Assembly (NCBI GenBank): GCA_002373755.1
Contig: DFJU01000045.1
Coordinates: 1 to 44,774, forward strand
Direction: 5' to 3'
Length of the DNA: 44,774 nucleotides
From: Bacteroidales bacterium UBA3663
GTDB taxonomy: Bacteria > Bacteroidota > Bacteroidia > Bacteroidales > UBA3663
Positions 7,674-16,997 of this stretch are shown here, piece by piece. The notes under the pieces were generated by a model. The model saw nothing but the letters and a program-made list of their open reading frames with translations, was not told where the DNA came from and did no database searches. The stretch's first letter is position 1; each line of letters opens with the position of its first letter. Position numbers and translations under genes: made by a program.

Positions 7674-10151
7674 ATGAAACGTACACTTCTCTTTCTGACG
7701 CTCGGTGCATCGGTCATCATGGCCAATGCATCGGCCGCAACGAACAGCGCGTCGGGCTACCCGATTACGCCCGTGCCATTCACCGACGTGAAAATCACAC
7801 CCGAAACCTTCTGGGGCCAACGGCTTGAGGCCAGCCGCAACGTCACCGTGCCGCTCGCCTTCTCCAAGTGCGAGGAGACCGGCCGATACCGCAACTTCGA
7901 GGTGGCCGCACAGCACCTGCATGGCGTCAACACCGACACCGTCCACGTTGGCGGTCTGGCCTTCGACGACACCGACGTCTATAAAACCATCGAGGGCTGC
8001 TCCTACCTGCTTCAGACCTTTCCCGACCTGCGTCTTGCCATCGCCCGCAACGGCCGGACCGACACCGTGGCCGCACAGCAGTATATGGACAGCGTTATCG
8101 CCATCGTGGCCGCCGCTCAGGAGCCCGACGGCTACCTCTACACCAGCCGCACCATGAACCCGCTGCATCCGCACGAATGGGCCGGCTCGAAACGATGGGA
8201 ACTGGTCGAAGATCTGAGCCATGAGTTCTACGACCTCGGCCACATGGTGGAGGGCGCCATCGCCCACTATCAGGCCACGGGGAAACGCACCTTCCTCGAC
8301 ATCGCCTGCCGTTTTGCCGACTGCGTGTGCCGCGAGATTGGCAGCGGCGACGGCCAACAAGTGCGCGTGCCCGGGCATCAGATTGCCGAAATGGCATTGG
8401 CCAAGCTCTACCTCGTGACGGGCGATGCGAAATACCTCGCTCAGGCCAAGTTCTTCCTCGACCAACGCGGCCACACCTCACGCACCGACGAATATTCGCA
8501 GGCACACCAGCCCGTCACCGAGCAGTCGGAGGCCGTCGGACACGCAGTCCGCGCCGCCTATATGTACGCCGGAATGGCCGATGTGGCTGCCCTGACAGGC
8601 GATTCGGCCTACATCTGCGCCATCGACCGCATCTGGCAGAACATCGTCGAAAAGAAGTTTTATGTGACTGGCGGCATCGGGGCAACGGCCAGCGGCGAGG
8701 CTTTCGGCGACAACTACGAACTGCCCAACATGTCAGCCTACTGCGAGACGTGCGCAGCCATCGGCAACGTCTATGTGAACTACCGACTGTTCCTGCTGCA
8801 CGGCGACGCAAAATACTACGACGTGCTGGAGCGCACCCTCTACAACGGTCTGATTTCGGGCATCAGCCTCGACGGAGGCTCCTTCTTCTATCCCAACCCA
8901 CTGGAGAGCATCGGCCAACACCAACGCCAGCCATGGTTCGGATGCGCCTGCTGCCCGTCGAACGTGTGCCGCTTCATCCCCTCGCTGCCGGGCTACATCT
9001 ACGCCACGCGCGACGACCGCCTCTACGTCAACCTCTTCATGGGCAATACGGCCGATGTGAAAGTCGGCGGACGCAAACTACGCATCAGGCAGACTACGGC
9101 CTATCCTTCCGACGGCGATGTCACATTGGACATAACGAAAGGCAGCGGCCGCTTTGACCTCTGCATACGCATTCCGGGCTGGGTGCGCAACCATCCTGTG
9201 CCGGGCGACCTCTACCGCTATGCCGACAACAAACGGCCGACGTTCCGCATCAGCGTGAACGGCTCCGAAATGCCGATTTCCACGTCCGATTTGCGCGACG
9301 GATACGCCGTCATCGGCCGCAACTGGAAGACGGGCGACCGCGTCCAACTCCACTTCGACATGGAACCGCGCCTTGTGCGTGCCAATGCCAAGGTTGCAGC
9401 CGATGCAGGTCGCGTAGCGGTGGAACGTGGCCCGCTGGTCTATTGCGCCGAGTGGGCCGACAATCAGGACTTCGACATCCAAGGCATACTGCTCAACCAA
9501 TCGCCACAATTCGCATCGGACGAAAAACGGATTCTCGGCCGATATGCCATCACGACGCTCACTACGCGGGCGCAGGTGCTGAAGTTCGACGACGCAGGCG
9601 ACCTCACCGCACAGCCAGTCAGCCTATGCCTCATCCCCTACTATGCGTGGAACCATCGTGGAAGCGGCGCGATGACCGTCTGGCTGCCACAACAGCTGCG
9701 TGCCACATCGCCCGAAATGCCGCCCACCGTTGCCTCACGCTCGCGCATCGAGGCATCGCACAAAGTGACGTCAATCCGCGCCATCAACGACCGGCTTGTG
9801 CCCGCCCACGAGGACGACCGCAGCGTGCCCTACTACCACTGGTGGCCGAAACAGGGCGACACCGAATGGATTGAATATCACCTGCCAGCACGCCAAAAGG
9901 TGCAGCGCAGCACGGTCTATTGGTTCGACGACGCACCATGGGGCGGTTGCCGCGTGCCACGTGCATGGCGCATACTCTACAGGTCGGCCGACGGCGAATG
10001 GCTGCCCGTTCCCAACGCCGAGGGCTACAGCTGCCGCAAGGGTGTGGCCAACGTGGTCGATTTCGCACCCGTCGAGACCGATGCCGTCCGTCTGGAGGTC
10101 GATCAGCCGGCCGATGCCTCGTGCGGACTGTTTGAGTGGGAGGTGGAATGA
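7674..10151 (+). CDS. GH127-type beta-L-arabinofuranosidase, secreted
   Basis: This 825-aa enzyme belongs to the same GH127/DUF1680 group as the gene at 283-2778. It has a Sec signal peptide (cleavage near ANASA, residue 21) and no lipobox, so it is probably periplasmic whereas its paralogue is lipidated. The zinc/nucleophile set is complete: Glu358, Cys360 (YCETCA), and Cys426 with Cys427 (GCACCPSN), at the same residue numbers as the paralogue. A C-terminal beta domain rich in Trp/Tyr (about 700-825) is also shared. It is the last gene of the plus-strand GH97-GH43-GH127 series and ends against a bidirectional terminator. The two GH127-type enzymes may act at different cell locations or on different linkages; that is inferred. 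Confidence 0.9.
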   Translation: MKRTLLFLTLGASVIMANASAATNSASGYPITPVPFTDVKITPETFWGQRLEASRNVTVPLAFSKCEETGRYRNFEVAAQHLHGVNTDTVHVGGLAFDDTDVYKTIEGCSYLLQTFPDLRLAIARNGRTDTVAAQQYMDSVIAIVAAAQEPDGYLYTSRTMNPLHPHEWAGSKRWELVEDLSHEFYDLGHMVEGAIAHYQATGKRTFLDIACRFADCVCREIGSGDGQQVRVPGHQIAEMALAKLYLVTGDAKYLAQAKFFLDQRGHTSRTDEYSQAHQPVTEQSEAVGHAVRAAYMYAGMADVAALTGDSAYICAIDRIWQNIVEKKFYVTGGIGATASGEAFGDNYELPNMSAYCETCAAIGNVYVNYRLFLLHGDAKYYDVLERTLYNGLISGISLDGGSFFYPNPLESIGQHQRQPWFGCACCPSNVCRFIPSLPGYIYATRDDRLYVNLFMGNTADVKVGGRKLRIRQTTAYPSDGDVTLDITKGSGRFDLCIRIPGWVRNHPVPGDLYRYADNKRPTFRISVNGSEMPISTSDLRDGYAVIGRNWKTGDRVQLHFDMEPRLVRANAKVAADAGRVAVERGPLVYCAEWADNQDFDIQGILLNQSPQFASDEKRILGRYAITTLTTRAQVLKFDDAGDLTAQPVSLCLIPYYAWNHRGSGAMTVWLPQQLRATSPEMPPTVASRSRIEASHKVTSIRAINDRLVPAHEDDRSVPYYHWWPKQGDTEWIEYHLPARQKVQRSTVYWFDDAPWGGCRVPRAWRILYRSADGEWLPVPNAEGYSCRKGVANVVDFAPVETDAVRLEVDQPADASCGLFEWEVE

Positions 10152-10203
10152 TGCCTCTCGTCACTACGCGATTTTTGCCCGACGAAACCCGCGTAGCGCA
10201 CAC

Positions 10204-10243
10204 AAAAAGACCAGCCACAAATGTCGTAGCTGGTCTTTTTTTT
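10204..10243. terminator. bidirectional intrinsic terminator
   Basis: AAAAAGACCAGC at 10204-10215 pairs perfectly with GCTGGTCTTTTT at 10229-10240, with a 13-base loop. There is an A-run on the left and a T-run on the right. It sits between the convergent ends of GH127 (plus) and the DUF3857 protein (minus) and can serve both. Confidence 0.9.
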
Positions 10244-10267
10244 GTGTGTTTGGGAAAACCGCGTAGC

Positions 10268-12208
10268 TTACTTCTTCTTCCGCAGCACAATCTTGTCGTT
10301 GTAGATGCCGTTGGCCGACTTCAGGAGCGAGACGACATCATCCTTGCGGCCGATGGGAAGTTCGCAGGCATTGCGCGTAAATCTGGCGACAACAGTCAGG
10401 AGGTTTCCGTCGGCCATAAGCGAAGATGTCGAAATCGAACCGAAGTCATTGGCGATGGTGTCCGATGCACCGTCATGTGACATCCATTTGGGCAGGCTCT
10501 CGACCTCCAGGCCGTCGGGCAGATGAACGATGACCGTATCGACGTAGCAGGCCGACGTGCGCTGCACAATCGGCATTGTCCGTCCTTCCTTGAACTTTGG
10601 CACCGTCACGCCGCCCGAATTGAACACCGGCACGAACGAACGGCTGCCGCTCACCTTGCCGTACGAGGCAGTGAAACGACATTCCACGTCCATGCGATGC
10701 TGCCCGTCGGCCACAACATCGGCGAACTTCAGGGCAGACAGCCGACAGCCGTTCATGCCGATCTTGCGCGACACGTAGTCGGACTGTTCCTTCGCTTCGG
10801 CCTTGCTCAACGACAGATATTTCGCGTAGAGGCGGCCGCCGGCGTGAATGCGGTAGATGGCATCGCGCAACGTGAAGTCGTCGTTGAAAAACAGCTCGGT
10901 AGTGACCGCCTCGACATTCACGTCGGGCGCATAGTCAGACACGCGCACCAACTCGCCGCCATCGGCCGTCTCGAGCACACATTCGTGTCCGGCCAGCGTG
11001 GGCGAAACGTAGCCGAACGGCAGAAACGATGTCGCCGTGCCGTCAATCCACAGGGTGTCGGCCACGTCGGGCACGCACAGGATGACGTGATCCAGCTGGT
11101 TGAAGTTCGGGAAATCGGCCAGCAGATCCTTGTATTGCGTGCTGATCGACACCAGGTTCGACTCGATACCGGCCGCCTTGAGCAGCGCCTTCATGTAGTT
11201 CGACAACGCCTTGCAATCGCCAAAACCAGTCTTGCAGACCTCTTGGGCCGCGATTGGCTGATAGCCGCCGATGCCCAACTGGATGCTCACGTAGCGCGTC
11301 TTTTCGCCGTGATATTTGTAGAGTGCAGCGATGATTTCACGTTTGTCCGACAGCCCTGCCGTGAGCGATTTCACCTTGTCGATTTCCGATTGTGGCAACA
11401 CGTCGCGCCCCTCGCCCAGCTCGTACATCCAGCGTCCCAGACTCTTCCAGCTGTCCAGTTGGCCGACGGTGCCCTGCATCGTGAACGATGGCGGATTGAC
11501 ACGGATGCTGGGGTACTGGAAAATGGCGTCGGGCGCATAGTCTTCGAGGATGATGCCACGTCGCGCAGACACCGTCCATTGATAGCGGGTCTGTTTGCCG
11601 ACGTTGGCCACTTCGCGCACCACACTCTGGTTCATCTGCCTCTCGCTGATGGTCATGTCCGACGGCAAAGTGAGCGTGTAGCGACACTCCTGCACCGACT
11701 GTCGCTCTTCGTCCATCGGACTGAAAACGGGATATGAACGCAGGCCGTCGGACACCTTCACCTGCCATTCATATTCGACGGTGTAGGGATACGAAAGTGC
11801 CGTTGGAGGCGCGTAGTAGTAGCTTTTTATGTCCGATGCAAAGTCGCCGGTATAGGCCGACTGCGCCAAGTCCGACCGCTTGATTTTCTCCAGCGAATTG
11901 CCCGACGCGTCGTAGATGCGGCCACGGAACGAGGCGATGCTCCGGCCACGACCTTCGTAGTTCGACCACATGACAGCATCGTCGCCCTTGGCATTCAGCA
12001 CCGTGACGACGCGGTGATATGTGCCGACGCCCTCGTTGGCTCCCGTCTGCACGAAATCCACATCGTAGCATCGCACCACCGAATTGTGTTCCTTGTCGCA
12101 CAGGCTGTCCGGAATGTTGGCCGATGCCCATCCGCTGCCTTGTGCGCGCCCCGCCTGCACAGCGAAAAGCAACGCCAGAGTGCAGCAAAAAGTCTTCTTG
12201 TCAAGCAT
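10268..12208 (-). CDS. DUF3857 transglutaminase-like secreted protein, catalytic residues present
   Basis: This 646-aa protein has a signal peptide (cleavage near GRAQ, residue 23), an N-terminal DUF3857 beta domain (about 50-230) and a transglutaminase-like core. Candidate triad residues are visible: Cys332 in FGDCKALS, His374 in LDHVIL and Asp389 in LWIDGT. Members of this fold are cysteine-protease or acyl-transfer enzymes; the substrate of DUF3857 proteins is not established. Its ATG overlaps the last 8 bases of the upstream gene (ATGCTTGA), implying translational coupling. The C-terminal ~150 residues form a further beta domain. The pair is probably periplasmic and ends at the bidirectional terminator. 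Confidence 0.85.
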   Translation of the reverse strand: MLDKKTFCCTLALLFAVQAGRAQGSGWASANIPDSLCDKEHNSVVRCYDVDFVQTGANEGVGTYHRVVTVLNAKGDDAVMWSNYEGRGRSIASFRGRIYDASGNSLEKIKRSDLAQSAYTGDFASDIKSYYYAPPTALSYPYTVEYEWQVKVSDGLRSYPVFSPMDEERQSVQECRYTLTLPSDMTISERQMNQSVVREVANVGKQTRYQWTVSARRGIILEDYAPDAIFQYPSIRVNPPSFTMQGTVGQLDSWKSLGRWMYELGEGRDVLPQSEIDKVKSLTAGLSDKREIIAALYKYHGEKTRYVSIQLGIGGYQPIAAQEVCKTGFGDCKALSNYMKALLKAAGIESNLVSISTQYKDLLADFPNFNQLDHVILCVPDVADTLWIDGTATSFLPFGYVSPTLAGHECVLETADGGELVRVSDYAPDVNVEAVTTELFFNDDFTLRDAIYRIHAGGRLYAKYLSLSKAEAKEQSDYVSRKIGMNGCRLSALKFADVVADGQHRMDVECRFTASYGKVSGSRSFVPVFNSGGVTVPKFKEGRTMPIVQRTSACYVDTVIVHLPDGLEVESLPKWMSHDGASDTIANDFGSISTSSLMADGNLLTVVARFTRNACELPIGRKDDVVSLLKSANGIYNDKIVLRKKK

Positions 12209-14189
12209 TCGGTTTCTTCTTTAGCACGATGTTCAACGAGTTCAGTTCGAGCAGATGGCTCCAGAATTCACGTAGTGCCTGATAGTCGGCCGGCAGCACA
12301 AGCACGGTGTTCAGTTCCGTCTTGTAGGTCGTCGAAATCGTATTGCCCTGCACCGCAAAAGTGATGGCCACGTTGATGTCGCCGTTCTTGAACGTGTATT
12401 GAGCCGGCTGCGGCATCTCTTCCACCTCATAGTCCTGCGGGAAGCCAATGCGCGAAACCACCGTCGTGGATTGCAGGAACGGGAACTCGACCGGATATTT
12501 GCGCACCTCGGAGGTGAAATGATTGCCTGTCTCGTCGGGAAATACCAGCGGATTCACGTAGATGCGGTCGTCGCTCACCATCAGCTCCTTTGTGAAGCGG
12601 ATGTTCTCCATGACGGTCAGGTTTGAGCCTTCGCCGTCGCGCACCTTGTACGACGTGATTTCATATTCGCCGCGCTCGCCGATCTTGGCCACGAACGCAG
12701 CCGAGTCGTCGGCCGTGCGGAACGACTTCTTGAAGTGCATCGCGTTCAGTCCGTAGCGGGTGTTGCGGATGCCGCCCTGGATTTTGCCGTCGGCCGACAC
12801 CATTGACTGAATGTTCGTCACTGTGCGATGACCTGCGATGTTGGCCAAGTTGTAGCGCTGCAACGCATTGGGAATCAAGCCTTCGCTGTAGAGGATTGCA
12901 TCGTTCAGCATCCGTTCGGGCAACACGTTGATGCCGCCGTAATCGACCGACGAATCGAGGAAGAACAGGTTGCCAGACTCGTCGCAGAAGGCCACCGCAA
13001 AGCTGTCGAGCTGGTCCAAAGTCGCGTAGGAGAACGGCAACGGGCCGCCGCTTCGGAACTTCACAAGAATCGGCGTACAGGTGATGCCGGCGTCATTGAG
13101 CATCGAAATCAGGATGAAGTTGAGCTGTGCATTGTTGCCCTTGCCTTCCTTCACGGCATCGAGCGGATCTTCGGTCCAGAGGGCATAGTCCTCGTTCCAC
13201 TTCAGTTTCTCTTTGAGCAGATGGAAGATGGCGTTGGCCTTATCGACCGCCTTCAACTCCGACAGGTTCATGGCATCCATCTCGGCCTTGTACGGATTCT
13301 TGATTTTCAGGCACTTGTCGAAATGACATTCCTCGCCCAGATTCTTCTTCACCTGCGCCCAGTTGGAGGTCAAATCCTTGTAGAAGACACCCGGGATGCC
13401 CACCGAACGCAGTTCGAACTCGACGCGTGTGGCATAGACCTTGGCATTGGTCACCATCTTCTCGTCCTTGATGGCCGGCATGTTCTCCGCATCGATGCTG
13501 AGTTCGATGGCCGGCTGGTTGTAGAGCTGTCCGCGGAAGGAATAAGAGACCTGCGTCGGCTTTCTGTCCAACGTCTGGTGCTCGTAGCCCTTTGCCTCGG
13601 CCGAGAACTGGAAGTCGCTGTCGTAGGTGATGTCGCAATGCGACTTGAGCACCGGAATCGAGAGCTGCGAATACCACGTCGGGATGCGATAGTAGCGCGG
13701 ACTAACAATAGTGTATTCATATTCGATGACGGTGCCGACCTTCACGTTTGGAATCGTGAACTTTGTGGTGCGGCGATAGTCGGTGGTCTGCTCCTTCACG
13801 ACATATTTGTCCGACATTTTCGTCTTGACGACCTTGCCGTTCTCCAGATTGTAGGCCGCAGCCTCGATGCCAGACACCGCGTCGTTGCGCGTGCTCAGAC
13901 CCTTGCGCGCATAATACGAGCCGATCGAGACCGTCGCCCAGTCCTTGCCCTCTTCCTTCAGGATTTTGACGCGCGCACGCATCTTCGTTTCGAGCACAAG
14001 CTGACCCTCAGCATTGAACTGGAACATCGAACTGCAATTTCTGTAGAGGAAGACGGCCTCGGCTTCGGGGTCAACCGGATTGGTCATGTTGCTGACCTCA
14101 TCGGCCTTTACGTTTCCAAACTTCGGAATTTGTGCGGCGGCACCTCTGCACACCAAAAGCAGGAGCGCCAACAATAAAAATTTACGCAT
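12201..14189 (-). CDS. DUF3857 transglutaminase-like secreted protein, catalytic residues replaced
   Basis: This 662-aa protein has a signal peptide ending near AAAQ (residue 20), a DUF3857 N-terminal domain and a transglutaminase-like core, in the same order as the downstream gene. The catalytic positions are changed: where the partner has GDC, this protein has GNN (Asn353), and where the partner has LDH it has LDS (Ser396). Asp412 (FLDSS) is kept. It is therefore probably non-enzymatic and perhaps a binding or scaffolding partner. The 8-base overlap with the catalytic partner suggests a fixed production ratio. Similar Cys-less members are known among Bacteroidota DUF3857 proteins. The cellular role is unknown. 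Confidence 0.83.
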   Translation of the reverse strand: MRKFLLLALLLLVCRGAAAQIPKFGNVKADEVSNMTNPVDPEAEAVFLYRNCSSMFQFNAEGQLVLETKMRARVKILKEEGKDWATVSIGSYYARKGLSTRNDAVSGIEAAAYNLENGKVVKTKMSDKYVVKEQTTDYRRTTKFTIPNVKVGTVIEYEYTIVSPRYYRIPTWYSQLSIPVLKSHCDITYDSDFQFSAEAKGYEHQTLDRKPTQVSYSFRGQLYNQPAIELSIDAENMPAIKDEKMVTNAKVYATRVEFELRSVGIPGVFYKDLTSNWAQVKKNLGEECHFDKCLKIKNPYKAEMDAMNLSELKAVDKANAIFHLLKEKLKWNEDYALWTEDPLDAVKEGKGNNAQLNFILISMLNDAGITCTPILVKFRSGGPLPFSYATLDQLDSFAVAFCDESGNLFFLDSSVDYGGINVLPERMLNDAILYSEGLIPNALQRYNLANIAGHRTVTNIQSMVSADGKIQGGIRNTRYGLNAMHFKKSFRTADDSAAFVAKIGERGEYEITSYKVRDGEGSNLTVMENIRFTKELMVSDDRIYVNPLVFPDETGNHFTSEVRKYPVEFPFLQSTTVVSRIGFPQDYEVEEMPQPAQYTFKNGDINVAITFAVQGNTISTTYKTELNTVLVLPADYQALREFWSHLLELNSLNIVLKKKPNA

Positions 14190-14349
14190 AACGGATTGTA
14201 GATAAGTTGTTTGATGTTTTCAGGCAATACGCCGAACGCGCCCCCATGATGACCATCTTGTGTATATCGCTTGATGCGCGTCCGACAACGAAGCGCGAAT
14301 TTAGCACATTTTTGTCCGACGCACAAGTAATCGTCGCAAAAAGTACACA

Positions 14350-14385
14350 AAAAAAAATAGACCCGCTCACATAAGAGAGCGGATC
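14350..14385 (-). terminator. intrinsic terminator of the 152-aa secreted protein gene
   Basis: On the minus strand GATCCGCTC pairs with GAGCGGGTC (9-bp stem with one G:U), followed by TATTTTTTTT. It lies 29 bp downstream of the stop codon at 14414 and separates this gene from the DUF3857 pair. Confidence 0.88.
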
Positions 14386-14413
14386 TACTTTCTATAATAT
14401 TCAAAAGAGGTTT

Positions 14414-14872
14414 TTACTTTTCTGCGAGGACACTGAAGCCATACAGAACGGTGTTCAAACCAGTCTTGTTGAACTCGTTGTTGAGCAGGGTGAGGTAAGC
14501 ACGATACTGAGCCTCATCGACCATTTCACGAACAGCGGCGAGATTCTCGGCGACGATGACAGCCAGCTTAGCCTGACGCTCCTCAGCCGGAACATTCTCC
14601 AGACGGGCAATGCGACGAGTCAACTCACTGTTGGTCAACTGCAAGTCCTCAACCTGATCGATGTCGAGGTGCATTGCCTTGTTCATGTCGCGAAGGCGGA
14701 TACGGACTTTGTAGGTCACGGAGTCGGCGGTTGCCTGAGCTTCCTCTACTACCATGCTGTTGTTTTCAATATTCTCAACAGCATTTTTGCCGTTCATAGC
14801 GCCTTCGGCCTTAACAGTTGCAAGTGCCATAACCATAGCAGACATTGCAAATACAATCATTACCTTTTTCAT
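14414..14872 (-). CDS. small secreted helical protein, unknown function
   Basis: This 152-aa protein starts with a clear signal peptide (cleavage near VKA, residue 22). A short linker is followed by a mostly helical, Glu/Arg/Leu-rich body (about 55-150) that could form a helical bundle. No Pfam-type motif was recognised. It is monocistronic: its own promoter lies at 15051-15081 and its own terminator at 14350-14385. The codon use and promoter quality suggest good expression. The family seems specific to Bacteroidales; the function is unknown. Confidence 0.8.
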   Translation of the reverse strand: MKKVMIVFAMSAMVMALATVKAEGAMNGKNAVENIENNSMVVEEAQATADSVTYKVRIRLRDMNKAMHLDIDQVEDLQLTNSELTRRIARLENVPAEERQAKLAVIVAENLAAVREMVDEAQYRAYLTLLNNEFNKTGLNTVLYGFSVLAEK

Positions 14873-15050
14873 AACACAATACCTTTTAATTTTTGATACC
14901 TTAAAAAAACTTAATTAAAACCATTTTATAATCTAACATTCATTCGCGTCCGTCACATTTCCTAACCTTGTATTGATACCTTAAAATAACACAGTGTCTA
15001 ACCTTTACAGGGGCCTCAAACTTTGTGAGGTTGTTTCCTGTTTGACGATG
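14873..15050 (-). promoter_or_regulatory. long 5' leader with repeats and a small hairpin
   Basis: The predicted transcript start near 15044 leaves a leader of about 170 nt before the small secreted protein. TTGATACCTTAAAA occurs twice, at 14893-14906 and 14973-14986, exactly 80 bp apart. A CCTCA/TGAGG hairpin (15014-15030) lies near the 5' end of the RNA. The leader could affect mRNA stability or carry a regulatory element. No known riboswitch was recognised. Confidence 0.45.
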
Positions 15051-15081
15051 CAAAGGTATGGCCTTTTTTCTCATCGCGCAA
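15051..15081 (-). promoter_or_regulatory. Bacteroidota-type promoter for the 152-aa secreted protein
   Basis: On the minus strand a perfect -7 box TACCTTTG (15051-15058) is preceded, after a 20-bp spacer, by TTG (15079-15081) as the -33 element. This matches the Bacteroidota consensus TTTG-N19-21-TAnnTTTG. Confidence 0.75.
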
Positions 15082-15301
15082 TAGTTTGCACAAGAAATCG
15101 TCCGAAACCCCTCGCTTTTTGATATAGTTTGCTAAATGTAGTGGGCAAAAAATATGTTTTACAGCATGTTTTTGATTTCAGGCGGCTTCAAAAAAGGCAA
15201 AAAAGCCCAAAAATCGGACGAAAAGAGCAAAAATCGCCAAAAACTGAAAATTTTCGCACTTTTGTGTACGACCAATCTCATTATTTATTATATAGGAGCG
15301 G

Positions 15302-15347
15302 AAAAACGGGAGCAACAGGCCACCATTTCGGCCGATTGCTCCCGTTT
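15302..15347 (-). terminator. strong intrinsic terminator after the surE-lpxB-DUF5606 operon
   Basis: AAACGGGAGCAA at 15304-15315 is perfectly complementary to TTGCTCCCGTTT at 15336-15347, with an inner GGCC/GGCC pairing. Read on the minus strand the stem ends in a T-run. It lies about 40 bp past the DUF5606 stop codon. Confidence 0.88.
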
Positions 15348-15386
15348 CTATATTATAATATGTGTAGCAGGTGCGCTACGCGGATT

Positions 15387-15800
15387 TTATGCCTTCTCCT
15401 CCTTCTGTTCTGGCTCAGAGAAATCGTCATTGCCGGTCTCGACGAGGATGTTGTACCACTGGATGAACTTCTTGATGTCGCAGGCACGCACGCGGTCGGC
15501 ATCATATTCCGGCATCACCTGAGCGAACCATGCACGCTGCTCATCGGCCGAAGCGCTCAATGCGACTGGAGCAACCTTGCCGCCGGTCAGAGCCTTTGCC
15601 TTGGCGAAAACCGAATTGAGCGGCACTTCGCCATCGACGGTGTACATTGCAATGTCGGCCAACGACAGCACCTTGTCGCGCTGCAAGGCTGGCACACGAT
15701 GTTTGTCGGCCAAATTTTCGCAGATGAGCATATTGTGGCCGCGACCAATCAGACGGAAAAGTCCCGGCTTACCGGAAATTGAAAGAATCTTGTCGATCAT
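15387..15800 (-). CDS. DUF5606 family protein
   Basis: This 137-aa cytoplasmic protein starts with the DUF5606 signature ILSISGKPGLFRLI, a small N-terminal beta domain of about 50 residues. A helical part follows, and the C-terminus is acidic and low-complexity (Glu/Lys-rich). The family is conserved in Bacteroidota but has no established function. It is the third gene of the minus-strand surE-lpxB-DUF5606 series, 27 bp after lpxB, and is followed by a strong terminator. Confidence 0.85.
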   Translation of the reverse strand: MIDKILSISGKPGLFRLIGRGHNMLICENLADKHRVPALQRDKVLSLADIAMYTVDGEVPLNSVFAKAKALTGGKVAPVALSASADEQRAWFAQVMPEYDADRVRACDIKKFIQWYNILVETGNDDFSEPEQKEEKA

Positions 15801-15827
15801 AATAAAAAATGGGTTATGGGTTATAGT

Positions 15828-16997
15828 TTATTGTTTACGTTTATTGTTCAACAGCTCCAGAATCGCCTTCGCCGCACGTTGCGGGGCTCCGGGCTCACCA
15901 AGACGTTCGCGCATGGTCGCGTAGTTGCGGAGCATTTCGATGCGCGACGGAGAATTGTCGTCCCAAATCTTGGCCAGCTGTTCGCGTAGCGTGCGCGCGT
16001 TGAGGTAAGGACCCAGCAGTTCGCACACGGCGGCATGACGTTCGTCGGGCAACGACTTGTCGCCAGTCACGCCATAGAGCAGCAGGTTGACCAACGAGAC
16101 GTAACGGATGGCGCGCAGGGCAAGTTTCATCGCGTTATAGACCACCATGCCGCCCTTGAAGTTGTAGCAGACGACCTGTGGACAATCCAGATAGGCGGCT
16201 TCGAGGGTCGCCGTGCCCGATGTGACGGCCGCCACCTGCGCATGTCGCATCAGCTGGTGCGTCTGGTTGAAGCGGACCTGAACGTCGGCCGAGTCGAGAC
16301 CGCACTTTTCGAGCACTTCGTCGTAGAACGAGGGTTCCAGCCCTGGCGCTCCAGCGATGATGCGCGGCCCCATGCCTTGCGTTGCGGCCAACATCACACG
16401 CAGGTTGTCGCGCACTTCGGCCCGTCGGCTGCCCGGCACCAGTAGGACATATTTTTCGGCATCGGCCGCTTTCGGTGTGGCCAGCAGCGGATGAAGCTCA
16501 TCGACCGTAGGATTGCCAACGTAGTTGACCGTGTAGCCCCGCTCGGCATACCAATCGACCTCGAACGGCAGGATGGAGAGCATCAAATCCACGTAGCGGC
16601 GGATGGATTTCAGCCGATAGGACTTCCACGCCCATATTTTCGGCGAGATGTAGTAGCACACCTTCGTGCCGGGCAGATGCTTGTGCGCCCACTTGGCGAT
16701 GCTGAGGTTGAAGCCCGGATAATCGATCAGGATGATGGCATCGGGCTGCCATTTGGCGATGTCGCTCTTGCAGTCGGACATATTTTCCAGAATCTCGTCG
16801 AGGTGCATTGCCACCTGCACAAAACCCATATAGGCCATCGTCGAATAGTGGCGCACCAGTTCGCCGCCCACTGCCCGCATGGCATCGCCGCCATAGAAAC
16901 GGAAATGCGCCTCAGGATCGGCCTCCCGAAGCTGCATCATAAGCCGCGAGGCATGCAAGTCGCCGCTGGCCTCGCCGGCAATCAGATAGTATCTCAT
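15828..16997 (-). CDS. lpxB: lipid-A-disaccharide synthase
   Basis: This 389-aa glycosyltransferase family 19 enzyme joins UDP-2,3-diacylglucosamine and lipid X to form lipid A disaccharide at the inner membrane. It opens with the family start YYLIAGEASGDLHASRL and contains GGDAM, IDYPGFNL, ISPKIWAWK, VPGSRRAEV and TSGTATLEAA in the usual order. The length is normal. Its ATG overlaps the surE stop by one base (TAATG), indicating translational coupling. No anomaly was seen. Confidence 0.95.
   Translation of the reverse strand: MRYYLIAGEASGDLHASRLMMQLREADPEAHFRFYGGDAMRAVGGELVRHYSTMAYMGFVQVAMHLDEILENMSDCKSDIAKWQPDAIILIDYPGFNLSIAKWAHKHLPGTKVCYYISPKIWAWKSYRLKSIRRYVDLMLSILPFEVDWYAERGYTVNYVGNPTVDELHPLLATPKAADAEKYVLLVPGSRRAEVRDNLRVMLAATQGMGPRIIAGAPGLEPSFYDEVLEKCGLDSADVQVRFNQTHQLMRHAQVAAVTSGTATLEAAYLDCPQVVCYNFKGGMVVYNAMKLALRAIRYVSLVNLLLYGVTGDKSLPDERHAAVCELLGPYLNARTLREQLAKIWDDNSPSRIEMLRNYATMRERLGEPGAPQRAAKAILELLNNKRKQ

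Noticed and set aside
12828..14177. Long plus-strand open frame (449 codons) opposite the DUF3857 gene
   Set aside because: The opposite strand has signal peptide, domain homology and operon overlap. The long antisense frame is expected from GC-rich third positions and has no recognisable domain.
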